From: Actinophytocola oryzae | GTDB lineage: Bacteria; Actinomycetota; Actinomycetes; Mycobacteriales; Pseudonocardiaceae | NCBI RefSeq assembly: GCF_004364325.1 | Contig: NZ_SOCP01000002.1 | Coordinates: forward strand, 496,001 to 560,000 | Direction of reading: 5' to 3' | Length of the DNA stretch: 64,000 nt | Shown: one piece after another, positions 54,137 to 62,720 of the stretch | How positions within the stretch are numbered: position 1 is the stretch's first letter | Layout: the number at the start of each line of letters is the position of its first letter | The notes under the pieces: generated by a model | Database searches by the model: none | The model's input: the letters and a program-made list of their open reading frames with translations, nothing else | Told to the model about the DNA's origin: nothing | Position numbers and translations under genes: made by a program

Positions 54137-55182
54137 GACGTCTTGTATCCCTTCGCGCGCTCGGCGACCACCTGGTCGAGGAGGGAGAAGTCCCAGACGC
54201 GGTCCAGCGGGATGTCGTCCTTCTTGCCCTGCGCTGCCTTGGTCACGTCGAGCACGACCTGCAGCGACTTGTCGTCGGACTTGCCGCCCTTGATCATGTC
54301 GTGCTGGACCACGTCCCAGCAGCCCCTGGCCAGCTCGTCGTCGAAACCCCACTCGTCGTGGAAGAACGCCAGCACCTCGTCCTCGTGCGCCAGCATGTGG
54401 TCGAGGGTCTCGAGCGTGCCGGCGAGGAAACGCTTGACCAGCAACGGGTTGTCGGAGATCAGCTGGTCCGGGGTGCCCACGATGGACACCGGCGAGCCGG
54501 GGAACTTCGCAGACACCGACGTGATCTCACGCATCCCGGCGTCCTCGGCGAGGAGCTTGGCGGGCGGGTAGCCGGTGAAGCCGTCGGCCTGCCCGTTCTG
54601 CACCAGCTGGATGATCTGCTTGGTGTTGGCCTGGGTCTGCACCCACGTGACGCCCTTGTCGGGGTCGACCCCCGCCCGGCGCAGGATCTCCTTGATCATG
54701 TCGTTGGGGCCGAAGACACGCTTGCCCGCCAGGTCACGCAGCGAGGAGATGCCCTTGGTGGTGTAGAGGCCGAGGTTGTCGCGGAAGGTCAGCATGACCG
54801 CGCGGACCGGGGCGCCGCGCACGGCACCGCTGTGGGTCTGCACGCCCGCCGCGGAGAACTGCAGCTGCCCCGAGGCCATGGCGGCGACCGCGTCCGCGAT
54901 GCCGTCGACGGCCTCGACGTCGAGGCCGAACTTCTTGTAGATGCCGTGGGTGATCCCCCAGCGGGCCCACATGTGGTTGACGCTCGTCGAACCTGCCGAG
55001 ACGGTCGCCTTGGTCAGCGGCTCGCCCTTCGCGGCGAGCAGTGACGGGCTCGCGTCCCTGGTCGACGCGGCACCGGTGGGCTCGGTGCCGCCGCATGCGG
55101 ACGCGACCGCGACGGTGGTGAGCGCGCCCGCGAGGCGAAGGATGTCGCGCCGCGAGAGACTCCCGCGGGGGTGGATAGTCAT
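54133..55182 (-). CDS. NitT/TauT-type ABC transporter solute-binding lipoprotein
   Basis: 349 residues. The N-terminus [23 protein letters not shown] combines a twin-arginine motif with a lipobox Cys, so Tat export and lipidation are likely. The mature protein follows the NMT1/TauA fold ([31 protein letters not shown]). AGGAGG before ATG 55182, which overlaps the OsmC stop. Confidence 0.87.
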   Translation of the reverse strand: MTIHPRGSLSRRDILRLAGALTTVAVASACGGTEPTGAASTRDASPSLLAAKGEPLTKATVSAGSTSVNHMWARWGITHGIYKKFGLDVEAVDGIADAVAAMASGQLQFSAAGVQTHSGAVRGAPVRAVMLTFRDNLGLYTTKGISSLRDLAGKRVFGPNDMIKEILRRAGVDPDKGVTWVQTQANTKQIIQLVQNGQADGFTGYPPAKLLAEDAGMREITSVSAKFPGSPVSIVGTPDQLISDNPLLVKRFLAGTLETLDHMLAHEDEVLAFFHDEWGFDDELARGCWDVVQHDMIKGGKSDDKSLQVVLDVTKAAQGKKDDIPLDRVWDFSLLDQVVAERAKGYKTS

Positions 55183-55640
55183 CTGTGTCCTCCTGTTGGT
55201 GCTGGGACGGGCACGACCTCGTAGGTGGTCGTGATGTCGGCGACGTGGGACAACGTCGCGTGGACCGAGCAGTCGCCGTGGCACGCCTGTGCCGCGGCGG
55301 TGAGCGACTCCTCGTCGAGGTCGTCGCCGGAGACCGACAGGTGCAGCGCGATCGCGCGGAACACCGCAGGACGCGTGGTCGCCAGCTCGCCGGTGACCGC
55401 GATGTCCAGGGAGTGCGGGACCTTGCCGCGTCGGTGCAGCTCGGCGAGGAAGCTCGACCCCGAGCAGCCCGCGAGTGCCATCAGCAGCAGGTCGCGGGCG
55501 GCGGTGGCTCGGCCGTTCTGCTTGCCGAGCTTGCCGCCGAGGTCCATGTGGACGTGGTGGCCGTGCTCGTCGGCGGCGTCGAACAACGCCTCGGCCGGGT
55601 CGACGGCCACGGTGACGGCACGCTGAACTGGTTGGGACAT
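55179..55640 (-). CDS. OsmC-family protein
   Basis: 153 residues. The OsmC fold has the two expected cysteine positions: LLMALAGCSGSSFL and QACHGDCSV. Members are thiol peroxidases or related redox proteins. Placement between a molybdopterin enzyme and a transporter suggests handling of reactive thiol or peroxide by-products. ATG 55640. Confidence 0.83.
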   Translation of the reverse strand: MSQPVQRAVTVAVDPAEALFDAADEHGHHVHMDLGGKLGKQNGRATAARDLLLMALAGCSGSSFLAELHRRGKVPHSLDIAVTGELATTRPAVFRAIALHLSVSGDDLDEESLTAAAQACHGDCSVHATLSHVADITTTYEVVPVPAPTGGHR

Positions 55641-55666
55641 GGCGATGTCCTTTCCCACAGGGGTAC

Positions 55667-57946
55667 TCAGGGGAGCGGCTCGATCCGGCACGGGTAGTCC
55701 TTGACCGGCACCGAGCCGGAGATCGGGTCGCGGACGGCGTTGGAGATGATCAGGTTGACGTTGGCGCCGTCGGCCGAGAACGGGTCGTGGCCGGGCAGGC
55801 CCAACTCCTCGCAGGCCTCCCACCACCCGGTCTGGGTGGCGACCACGCCCGCGGCGACCGACGTGGACACCTTGGCCCGCAACCGGATCGCGCCCGAGGC
55901 GGTGGCGAGGCGGACCATCGCGCCGTCGTGGACGCCATAGGTGTCGGCGTCGTCGGGGTGGACCTCGAGGAACGGCTCGGGTGCCTGCGTTCGCAGTGAC
56001 GGGATGCTCCGGCCGGTGCTGTGGGTGTACTGGCGGAGCTTGGCCGAGGTGAGCGTCAGCGGGAACTCGGGGGTGAACGCGGCGGACCGGTCGTTGTGGA
56101 CGGGCAACGGGTCGTGGCCGGCGTCGAGGAACGCCTCGGAGTACAGCTCCACCTTACGTGTCGGGGTCGCGAAGCCGGTGACCGTCCCGTCGCCGCGCAC
56201 GCGGGTGTGGCGGTGGTAGGTGAGTGTCCTGCCGGGACGGCGCAGGCCGCCCGGACTGGCACGCAGCTCGTCGAGCGTGAGGCCGGTGCCTTCGAGCTGT
56301 GCGGCGTAGGCGGCGTGCACGTCGCCGTCCCAGAACTGGTCGCCGAGGCCCAACCGGACGGCCAGGTCGAAGAGGATCTCCACGTCCGGGCGCGACTCGT
56401 GCTGGGGTGGGACCACGGGCGCGCGGTACTGGGCCCACGTCTGCGTGTCCGGGCCGCCGCCGAAGCCGGTGACCAGGCCGGGTGACTCCCACGGCGTCGA
56501 TGCGGGCAGCAGCAGGTCGGCGAAGCGGGCGGTCGGGTTCTCCCGCATGTCGACGTGGACGTGCAGGTCCAGTGACCGCAGCGCCTCGGCGCCCCGGCGG
56601 GTGTCGCCGTTCTGCAGCAGCGCGTTGCCCCCGAACGCGACCAGAGCGTGCACGGGGTAGGGGTGTCCGGTCAGGGCGGCGTCGTAGACGTCGTAGGCGG
56701 CGACCCCGTTCCTGGGCGCGCCCAGTGGGCGGTCCGCGAGCCCGAGCCGCCGCGACGAGTCGGTCCGCAGCTTCGGCAGGCCGCCCGGCGACGAGAACGT
56801 GACGTTGCCGCCGGGTGACTCCAGCCAGCCGGTCAACGCGTAGAGCACCCCGAGGGCCCGGCTGGTCTGGGCGGTGTCGGTGTGTTGCTCGACGCCGTTG
56901 TAGGTGTCGTAGCAGACGGGTCCGTTCGCGAGGAGGTCCGCGAGCCTGCCGAGGTCCACTTCGGACACGCCGGTGAGCCTCGCGACCGTCTCGGGGTCGT
57001 AGCGTGCCGCCCGCTCGGCCAGCAGGGAGAACGCGCTGCGTGCACCCGGCCGGTCGACCCGCAGCCGGGGTCGCACCCCCCACGTCGACGGGTCCGCCTC
57101 GACGTCGACCGCGTGCTCGTCGCTGCCGTCGGACACGACGAACCGCCCGTCGCGGCGCAGAAGGCGACCCGTCTCGGTGTCCACGAGGAACGGACCGTTC
57201 GTCCACCACGTGACGAACTCGGGGTCGTAGTAGCCGCGGGCGAGGAGAAGGTGCGTGACTCCGAGGGCGAGGGCCGCGTCGGTGCCGGGGCGGGGTCGCA
57301 GCCACAGGTCGGCCCGCCTGGTCGTCCCCGTGGCGCGTGGGTCGACGACCACGAGCCGCGCGCCGCGCCGGGTGGCCCGCTGGATCCGCCGCCACGTCTG
57401 GACGTTCGACACCGCGGGGTTGTGGCCCCACACCAGGATCGTGGCCGCGTCCTCGTAGTGCGCCGTGGGGAGCCCGCCGCCGAACGTGTGCGCGGCGCCA
57501 CCGCTGCGGCCCCAGCTGCAGATGTGGCCGGTGGTCATGACGTTGGGGGTGCCGAACGCGGCGGCGAGGCGGTCGAGGAACGGCGACCAGTCACCGGCGT
57601 GGCTCCCGCCCGGTGCCGGCCGGGTGAACACGACCGACTCCGGTCCGTGCGCGGCGGCGATCTCCCGCATCCGCCGCGCCACGAACGTCAGCGCCTCGTC
57701 CCAGCCGATCCGTTCCCAGCCCGGGTCGGCGGCCGTCTTCGGGTTGGTGCGGCGCATCGGGTGCCGCAGCCGGGTCGGGTCGTGCACGAACCGTGGCGCC
57801 GCGGCACCCTTCACGCAGAACGAGTGGTTGGGGTGGTCCGGGTCGGCCCGGACGGACAGCAGGACGTCCTCTTCGGACACCACGGCCACCGAACCGCACC
57901 GGGCCTTGCACTGCGCGCAGTACCCGTGAACCGTCCGTCCGTTCAT
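55667..57946 (-). CDS. DMSO-reductase-family molybdopterin oxidoreductase
   Basis: 759 residues, no Tat signal. The [4Fe-4S] motif is C10-x2-C13-x3-C17 with the fourth Cys in SFCVKG. The likely molybdenum ligand is the Cys in TTGHICSWGRSGG, so it is a Cys and not a Sec enzyme. The molydopterin-binding C-terminus (LTLTSAKLRQYTHSTGR, VRLATASGAIRLRAKV) is complete. No small Fe-S or membrane subunit is nearby, so it may act as a soluble hydroxylase, transhydroxylase or reductase. Second gene in the operon. Confidence 0.85.
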   Translation of the reverse strand: MNGRTVHGYCAQCKARCGSVAVVSEEDVLLSVRADPDHPNHSFCVKGAAAPRFVHDPTRLRHPMRRTNPKTAADPGWERIGWDEALTFVARRMREIAAAHGPESVVFTRPAPGGSHAGDWSPFLDRLAAAFGTPNVMTTGHICSWGRSGGAAHTFGGGLPTAHYEDAATILVWGHNPAVSNVQTWRRIQRATRRGARLVVVDPRATGTTRRADLWLRPRPGTDAALALGVTHLLLARGYYDPEFVTWWTNGPFLVDTETGRLLRRDGRFVVSDGSDEHAVDVEADPSTWGVRPRLRVDRPGARSAFSLLAERAARYDPETVARLTGVSEVDLGRLADLLANGPVCYDTYNGVEQHTDTAQTSRALGVLYALTGWLESPGGNVTFSSPGGLPKLRTDSSRRLGLADRPLGAPRNGVAAYDVYDAALTGHPYPVHALVAFGGNALLQNGDTRRGAEALRSLDLHVHVDMRENPTARFADLLLPASTPWESPGLVTGFGGGPDTQTWAQYRAPVVPPQHESRPDVEILFDLAVRLGLGDQFWDGDVHAAYAAQLEGTGLTLDELRASPGGLRRPGRTLTYHRHTRVRGDGTVTGFATPTRKVELYSEAFLDAGHDPLPVHNDRSAAFTPEFPLTLTSAKLRQYTHSTGRSIPSLRTQAPEPFLEVHPDDADTYGVHDGAMVRLATASGAIRLRAKVSTSVAAGVVATQTGWWEACEELGLPGHDPFSADGANVNLIISNAVRDPISGSVPVKDYPCRIEPLP

Positions 57947-57952
57947 CCCCGC

Positions 57953-59014
57953 TCAGCCGATGGCCTGCTTGACGACGTCGGCCGCGACCGCCTTCGAGTA
58001 GTCGACGTCGACCGGCTTGCCGCTGGCCTTGGCGAAGTCCGTCAGGGCCTTGAACGCGTCCTCGGTGATGAGCGGCGACGCGGGCAGGCTCTTGACCGTG
58101 TACTCGTAGGACGCGTCGAAGGTCTTCTGGTCGACGTCGGGGAACTCCTTCTGCAGACAGGGCTTCGGCTTGTCCGGAGTGGTCCGCATCAGGTTCATCG
58201 CGTCGGCGAAACCCGCGACGAGCGCCTTGTACCGGTCCGGGTTCTCCTTGAGCTGGCGCGTGTTGGCGAGACCGATGAGGTACGGGTACTTCTTCAGCTC
58301 CTTGAACTCGTCGCCGGAGAACAGGATCTTGCCGATTCCCTGCGCCTCGGCCTGGTCGCCGTTGGGCGGTGAGCCCGCCAGCACGCCGATGCTGCCCTGC
58401 CGCATGGCGGAGAACATGTTGGCGTAGGTGTTGAGCGGCTGCATCTTGATGTCCTTGTCGGGGTCCAGCCCGTACTTCGGCATCACGAACCGCAGCAGCT
58501 GGTCGATCGAGTCGCCGGGGGTGAGGATGGCGACGGTCTCGCCCTTCAGGGCCTTCACGCGGTCCTCGAGCGAGGAGTTCGCCGTGAGGCCCTTGTCCTT
58601 CATCATCTTGTTGCTCGCCACCACCTGGACGCTGTAGCCGACGCTCGCGCCGAACAGCAGCTGGACGGGTGCGCCCTCACGGATGGGGCTGATGGCGGCG
58701 GGCGCGCCGGTCATGGCCGACAGCGCGTCGCCCGAGACCATCCCGGCGATGGCCGACGTGGTGCCCTGCTGCGACGCCGTCAGCGTCACGTCCAGGCCGT
58801 GCTTCTTGAAGTAGCCCTCGCACACCGCCACGTACGCGGGCGCCCAGGAGATGACCTTGCTGCCCAGCACGATCGTCGCCGAGCCGAGGTCCTTCGTGCC
58901 GCCCGAACTCGGGCTGCCGCCGCTGGCACCGCTGTCGTCACCGCAGGCGGTGAGTGAGAGGGAGAGAGTCAGAGCCGCGGCTGCCGCGACGATGCGGCGA
59001 GATGTGCGAGACAT
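57953..59014 (-). CDS. NitT/TauT-type solute-binding lipoprotein
   Basis: 353 residues. Lipobox LSLTAC. The mature part has KVISWAPAYVAVCEGYFKKHGLDVTL and LTPGDSIDQLLRFVMPKYGLDPDKD, as in the ABC-type nitrate/sulfonate/taurine binding proteins. First gene of the operon running to 51766, which holds two different binding proteins for one permease pair. A perfect 14-bp AT palindrome lies 16 bp upstream of its ATG. Confidence 0.87.
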   Translation of the reverse strand: MSRTSRRIVAAAAALTLSLSLTACGDDSGASGGSPSSGGTKDLGSATIVLGSKVISWAPAYVAVCEGYFKKHGLDVTLTASQQGTTSAIAGMVSGDALSAMTGAPAAISPIREGAPVQLLFGASVGYSVQVVASNKMMKDKGLTANSSLEDRVKALKGETVAILTPGDSIDQLLRFVMPKYGLDPDKDIKMQPLNTYANMFSAMRQGSIGVLAGSPPNGDQAEAQGIGKILFSGDEFKELKKYPYLIGLANTRQLKENPDRYKALVAGFADAMNLMRTTPDKPKPCLQKEFPDVDQKTFDASYEYTVKSLPASPLITEDAFKALTDFAKASGKPVDVDYSKAVAADVVKQAIG

Positions 59015-59029
59015 GTCACGACCTCCGTA

Positions 59030-59043
59030 GATGATATATCATC
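59030..59043. promoter_or_regulatory. AT-rich motif, copy 10 (perfect palindrome)
   Basis: GATGATATATCATC is its own reverse complement, 16 bp upstream of the binding-protein start; a half-like GGTATATTTGG follows at 59050. Best candidate for a full operator of the adjacent GntR regulator. Confidence 0.6.
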
Positions 59044-59136
59044 CTAGGAGGTATATTTGGCGGTGTCAACGAACCGGCATCACGTTGGGTGACCAAGCCC
59101 GCGGTTCGGAGGCCATTTCCCAACCACGCGGGTACT

Positions 59137-59151
59137 GGCTATATCGTTTAG
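59137..59151. promoter_or_regulatory. AT-rich motif, copy 11, before the GntR gene
   Basis: GGCTATATCGTTTAG 47 bp upstream of the regulator start. A related GGTATATCGATC lies inside the first codons (59204-59215). Both suggest autoregulation. Confidence 0.55.
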
Positions 59152-59197
59152 TTCACCCTGCGTACACTGACGGGTACTGCGGCGCCAAGGAGAGGTG

Positions 59198-59980
59198 ATG
59201 GCGGGTATATCGATCATGAGCAGTGAGGGCCGGCCGGACGGTCTGCAGGACTTCGTCGCGCGCCAGCTCGCCAAGGCGATCGCCTCCGGCGAACTGCCCC
59301 CCGGCACACGCCTGTCACCCGCGAAGCTCGCCGAGGAGCTCGGCGTCTCCCACATCCCGGTGCGCGAGGCACTCGCCGCCCTGGAGGCCGTCGGACAGGT
59401 CCGGCGCATCCCCAGGGTCGGGTTCTTCGTGGCGGAGCTGTCCACCGACGACATCGAGGACATCTACCACTGGCGGCAGGTGCTCGAGGACGAGGCGCAC
59501 CGGCTCGGCGTGCCCAAGCTCGAGGAGGCCGACCTGGTGCGGATGCGCCAGCTCAACGCCGACATGCTGACCTCGATCCACAACCGCAACACGCCCTCGT
59601 TCGTCGAGCTGAACCGCACGTTCCACTTCGTGCCGTTCCAGCGGGCAGGCAGCGACCACCTGATCCGGTTCATCACGCACCTGTGGGACGCCGCGGCGCG
59701 CTACCAGAACACGATGGCCTACGTCCGCGTCCCCAAGGACCTGCTCCAGGAGCACCACGACGCGCTGATGACCGCGTTCGAGAACCGCGACGTCGGCGCC
59801 GTGAACGGCTGGATGGCCAAGCACCGGGGCGTCACGCTGGGCGCGATCCGCAAGATCCACGCCGCCGCGGCCGAGGCCGAGAAGGCGGAGAAGGCGGAAG
59901 TCGACGGCGTCGACGGCCAAACACCCGCGAGGGCCAGGGCGAAGGCACCCGCGAAGGCGTCCGGCGGCAAGGGAGCGTGA
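59198..59980 (+). CDS. GntR/FCD-family transcription regulator
   Basis: 260 residues. N-terminal winged helix: GLQDFVARQLAKAIASGELPPGTRLSPAKLAEELGVSHIPVREALAALEAVGQV. The FCD effector domain follows, with the metal-type His ligands in NRTFHFVPF and QEHHDALMTAF. A basic Ala/Lys tail ends the protein. FadR-type FCD regulators bind small acids. It is the only regulator in the selenium island and is divergent from a transporter operon, so it is the likely reader of the AT-rich motifs. AAGGAGAGG precedes the start. Confidence 0.88.
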   Translation: MAGISIMSSEGRPDGLQDFVARQLAKAIASGELPPGTRLSPAKLAEELGVSHIPVREALAALEAVGQVRRIPRVGFFVAELSTDDIEDIYHWRQVLEDEAHRLGVPKLEEADLVRMRQLNADMLTSIHNRNTPSFVELNRTFHFVPFQRAGSDHLIRFITHLWDAAARYQNTMAYVRVPKDLLQEHHDALMTAFENRDVGAVNGWMAKHRGVTLGAIRKIHAAAAEAEKAEKAEVDGVDGQTPARARAKAPAKASGGKGA

Positions 59981-60013
59981 GAAAGCCCCGGCGTCGACGG
60001 CCACCGCGACACC

Positions 60014-60859
60014 TCACATCTCGCCACCCTCCATCATGTCGTCCTGGAGGATCGCCCACAGCTCCTGCTGGAGCTCGCGGAAACGGTCGTTGAAGCGCAC
60101 GTCGAACACCGCACGCGGCCGCGGGATGTCGATCGTCTTGATCGTGCGCATCGTGCCCGGCCGCGACGAGACCACGACCACCCGGTCGGACAGCGTCACC
60201 GCCTCGGCCAGGTCGTGGGTGACGAACATGATCGTCGTGCCCGCCTCGGCCCACAGCCGCAGCAGCTCCTGCTGGAGCACGAGCTTGAGCTGGGCGTCCA
60301 GCGCCCCGAACGGCTCGTCCATCAGCAGCGTCTCCGGCTGGTAGATCAGCGTGCGGGCGAGCAGGACCCGCTTGCGCATGCCGCCCGACAGCTCGGCGGG
60401 GTAGTGGTTGCCGAACTCCTTCAACCCGACCTTCTCGACCATCTCGTCGATCCGGTCGCCCCGCTCCGCACGCGGGCTGTGCCGGATCTCCAGCGGCACG
60501 GCGATGTTCTGCCGGACCGTCCGCCACGGCAGCAGCGTGTCGGCCTGGGTCATGTAACCGACGTCGGTGTTCACCTCGGTGACCGGCTCGCCCTTGTACC
60601 GCACGTCACCGCTCGACGGCTTCATGAGCCCGGCGGTGATGTTGAGCAGGGTCGACTTCCCGCACCCGCTCGGCCCCACGATGCTCAGGAACTCGCCGGG
60701 CTGCACGTCGAAGTGCGCGTCGCCGAGCGCCTGGAACGGCTTGCCCTTCTTGAAGAACCGCTTGCCAACGTGGTTGAAGGAGATGTCCGGCGTCGTGCCG
60801 GCGCCCGTCTCCTCCGCCGCGGCACCGTCGTGCACCGTCGTCTCCTGCCGCATCGACAT
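60014..60859 (-). CDS. NitT/TauT-type ABC transporter ATPase
   Basis: 281 residues. Walker [10 protein letters not shown], signature LSGGMRKRVLLARTL, Walker [12 protein letters not shown] and H-loop VTHDLAEAVTLSDR. About 25 extra N-terminal residues. Its permease is not adjacent; the orphan permease and binding protein at 49.8-51.8 kb are the natural partners. Last of the four-gene operon coming from the right edge. Confidence 0.88.
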   Translation of the reverse strand: MSMRQETTVHDGAAAEETGAGTTPDISFNHVGKRFFKKGKPFQALGDAHFDVQPGEFLSIVGPSGCGKSTLLNITAGLMKPSSGDVRYKGEPVTEVNTDVGYMTQADTLLPWRTVRQNIAVPLEIRHSPRAERGDRIDEMVEKVGLKEFGNHYPAELSGGMRKRVLLARTLIYQPETLLMDEPFGALDAQLKLVLQQELLRLWAEAGTTIMFVTHDLAEAVTLSDRVVVVSSRPGTMRTIKTIDIPRPRAVFDVRFNDRFRELQQELWAILQDDMMEGGEM

Positions 60860-60865
60860 CCTCCT

Positions 60866-61615
60866 TCAGCTGCCGTTCTTCAGGGCCCTGCGCCGCAGCG
60901 ACCACATCTGGGAGCCGCGTTCCAGCTCCAGGGCGGCGGGCCACGGCACGCCCGGCGGGTCCAGCTCGGACCGCATCGACTTCAGCACCCGCCGCGACAG
61001 CTCCGGGTCACGCGCGCAGGACGCGGCCAGCTCCCTGGCCCGCGCGTCGACGTCGGCGGCGTCGACCGCCTCCCACGCGAGACCCAGCGCCGCCGCCCGC
61101 TCACCGGTCACCTCGGCCCCGAACAGGCCGATCGCCGCGGCCGCCTCCCGCCCGACGAGCCGGCCGAGCAGCGTGAAGTGCCCGCCGCCGGGATGGATGC
61201 CGATGCGCGTGAACCCGGCGATGATGCGGGTGTCCTTCGCGACGATCCGCAGGTCGGTGGCCAGCAGCAGGTTCACCCCCGCGCCGACCGCGGCCCCCTG
61301 CACGGCGCCGATCGTGGGCACCGGCAGCGTGCCGACCCGCACGAACGCGTCGTAGACGGCGCCGAGGTCGTCGTACCGCTCCGGGTCCGCCGGATCCTCG
61401 CCCGCACGGGACAGGACATCACGCTCGGCGCCGGAGCAGAACGTCCCGCCGCCGCCCCTGACGATCACCGCGCCGACCGACCTGTCCGCCTCGACCTGGT
61501 CACACGCCTCGGCGAGCTGCCGGGACGACGCGGGGTTCAACGCGTTGCGGGTCTTCGGCGAGTCGATCGTGATCGTGGCGATCCCGTCGGCGATGTCGAC
61601 ATCGATGGTGGTCAT
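60866..61615 (-). CDS. Enoyl-CoA hydratase/isomerase family protein
   Basis: 249 residues. The oxyanion segment GTFCSGAERDVLSR, IGAVQGAAVGAGVNLLLATD and TRIGIHPGGGHFTLLGR are typical. The first catalytic glutamate position is replaced (GVNLL instead of GCEL), so it may be an isomerase or another crotonase activity. In operon with the partner and CaiB-like genes. Confidence 0.85.
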   Translation of the reverse strand: MTTIDVDIADGIATITIDSPKTRNALNPASSRQLAEACDQVEADRSVGAVIVRGGGGTFCSGAERDVLSRAGEDPADPERYDDLGAVYDAFVRVGTLPVPTIGAVQGAAVGAGVNLLLATDLRIVAKDTRIIAGFTRIGIHPGGGHFTLLGRLVGREAAAAIGLFGAEVTGERAAALGLAWEAVDAADVDARARELAASCARDPELSRRVLKSMRSELDPPGVPWPAALELERGSQMWSLRRRALKNGS

Positions 61616-61634
61616 CGGTTTGGTGGCGGCCTTC

Positions 61635-62720
61635 CTAGTAGCGGAACTCGTTGACGCTCTTGACCGGCGTCCCGTCCTTGAGCGTGATCTGGTTGACGGG
61701 CACCATGGTCGCCTCGCCGAAGCTCGGCGCGACCACGGAGTGCGGCCCGGCACCGCCCGCCACGACGAGGTTGATCTCCCCGGGGCTGTCGGCGAGCGGC
61801 ACCGCCGAGTCGGGGTTCTCCGACCGGTAGCGCCGCGGCCTGCGGTGGCGGACCATGCCGTTGAGCGTCTCCGGCGGGAACTCGGAGATCTTGACTCGGC
61901 AGTTCTCGTAGAGGAACTCCCGCACGTCCTGCTTGGTGTAGCCGTCGTCGGCGAGGATCTGGGCGTGCTCGGGGCAGAAGATGATCAGTGGTCCGCCGCC
62001 GAGCTGCACGTTCTGGTGGCCGACAGTCGCGGCGGCGGAGCAGAACGTCCGCAGGATGCCCTCGGCGCTGCGGCTGGCGAGGTCGAGCACGTTCTGCGTG
62101 CCGGTCACGGAGAACACGGAAACGGCGCTGGTCTCGCGGTCGTAGCCGCGCTCGACGTGGAAGGGCTCCCAGGGCGACTCATCCTCGTTCTCGGCGATGC
62201 ACATGCCGTACTTGCCGGGCTGGCCCTGGGTGGCCTTGTCCATGGTCTGGGGGGCGCCGCCGCCGATGTTCATCATGCAGAGCCGGACCGCGCGGCCGAC
62301 GGTGGCGTTGGCGCGGAACCCCTGGCCGAGGCAGTTGCCCTTGCCGTTGAAGCCGAGTTCGTCGGCGATAGGGCCGTTGACCACGACGAGCACGGCCACG
62401 GGGTTGGTGGTGGCCTGGATGCCGTAGGTGTTGAATTCGGGGTGGGCGAGCCCGCGGATGGCGGAGATGACCACGGGCAGGTACTCGGGCTTGCAGCCGG
62501 CCATGACCGCGTTGACGGCCACGTTGTGCACGGTGGCCTCGGCACGGGTGGCCGGGATGCGCCCGAGGGAGGAGTGCGGATCGAGGTCGGTGTACTCGAG
62601 CGCGGCGGCGACCCGCTCCTCGGTGGGCAGGACGATCGGCAGCCCGTCGGTCCAGCCGTTGTCCTCGTAGTGGGCGACGACCTCGTCGATGTCGCCCTCG
62701 ATGGTGAGCAGCTCAGGCAT
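61635..62720 (-). CDS. UGSC-partner family protein 4
   Basis: 361 residues with all landmarks (GWTDGLPIVLPTEERV, VNAVMAGCKPEY, TTNPVAVLVVVNGP, NATVGRAVRLCMMNIGG, GMCIAENEDESPWEPFHV). Closest by eye to partner 1. No UGSC gene is next to it in the window; it follows a CaiB-like gene with stop/start TGATG. It may pair with a UGSC protein encoded elsewhere. Confidence 0.85.
   Translation of the reverse strand: MPELLTIEGDIDEVVAHYEDNGWTDGLPIVLPTEERVAAALEYTDLDPHSSLGRIPATRAEATVHNVAVNAVMAGCKPEYLPVVISAIRGLAHPEFNTYGIQATTNPVAVLVVVNGPIADELGFNGKGNCLGQGFRANATVGRAVRLCMMNIGGGAPQTMDKATQGQPGKYGMCIAENEDESPWEPFHVERGYDRETSAVSVFSVTGTQNVLDLASRSAEGILRTFCSAAATVGHQNVQLGGGPLIIFCPEHAQILADDGYTKQDVREFLYENCRVKISEFPPETLNGMVRHRRPRRYRSENPDSAVPLADSPGEINLVVAGGAGPHSVVAPSFGEATMVPVNQITLKDGTPVKSVNEFRY

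Noticed and set aside
55667..57946. Sec-containing formate dehydrogenase
   Set aside because: The molybdenum-ligand region has a Cys codon and no in-frame TGA; overall motifs do not single out formate dehydrogenase.
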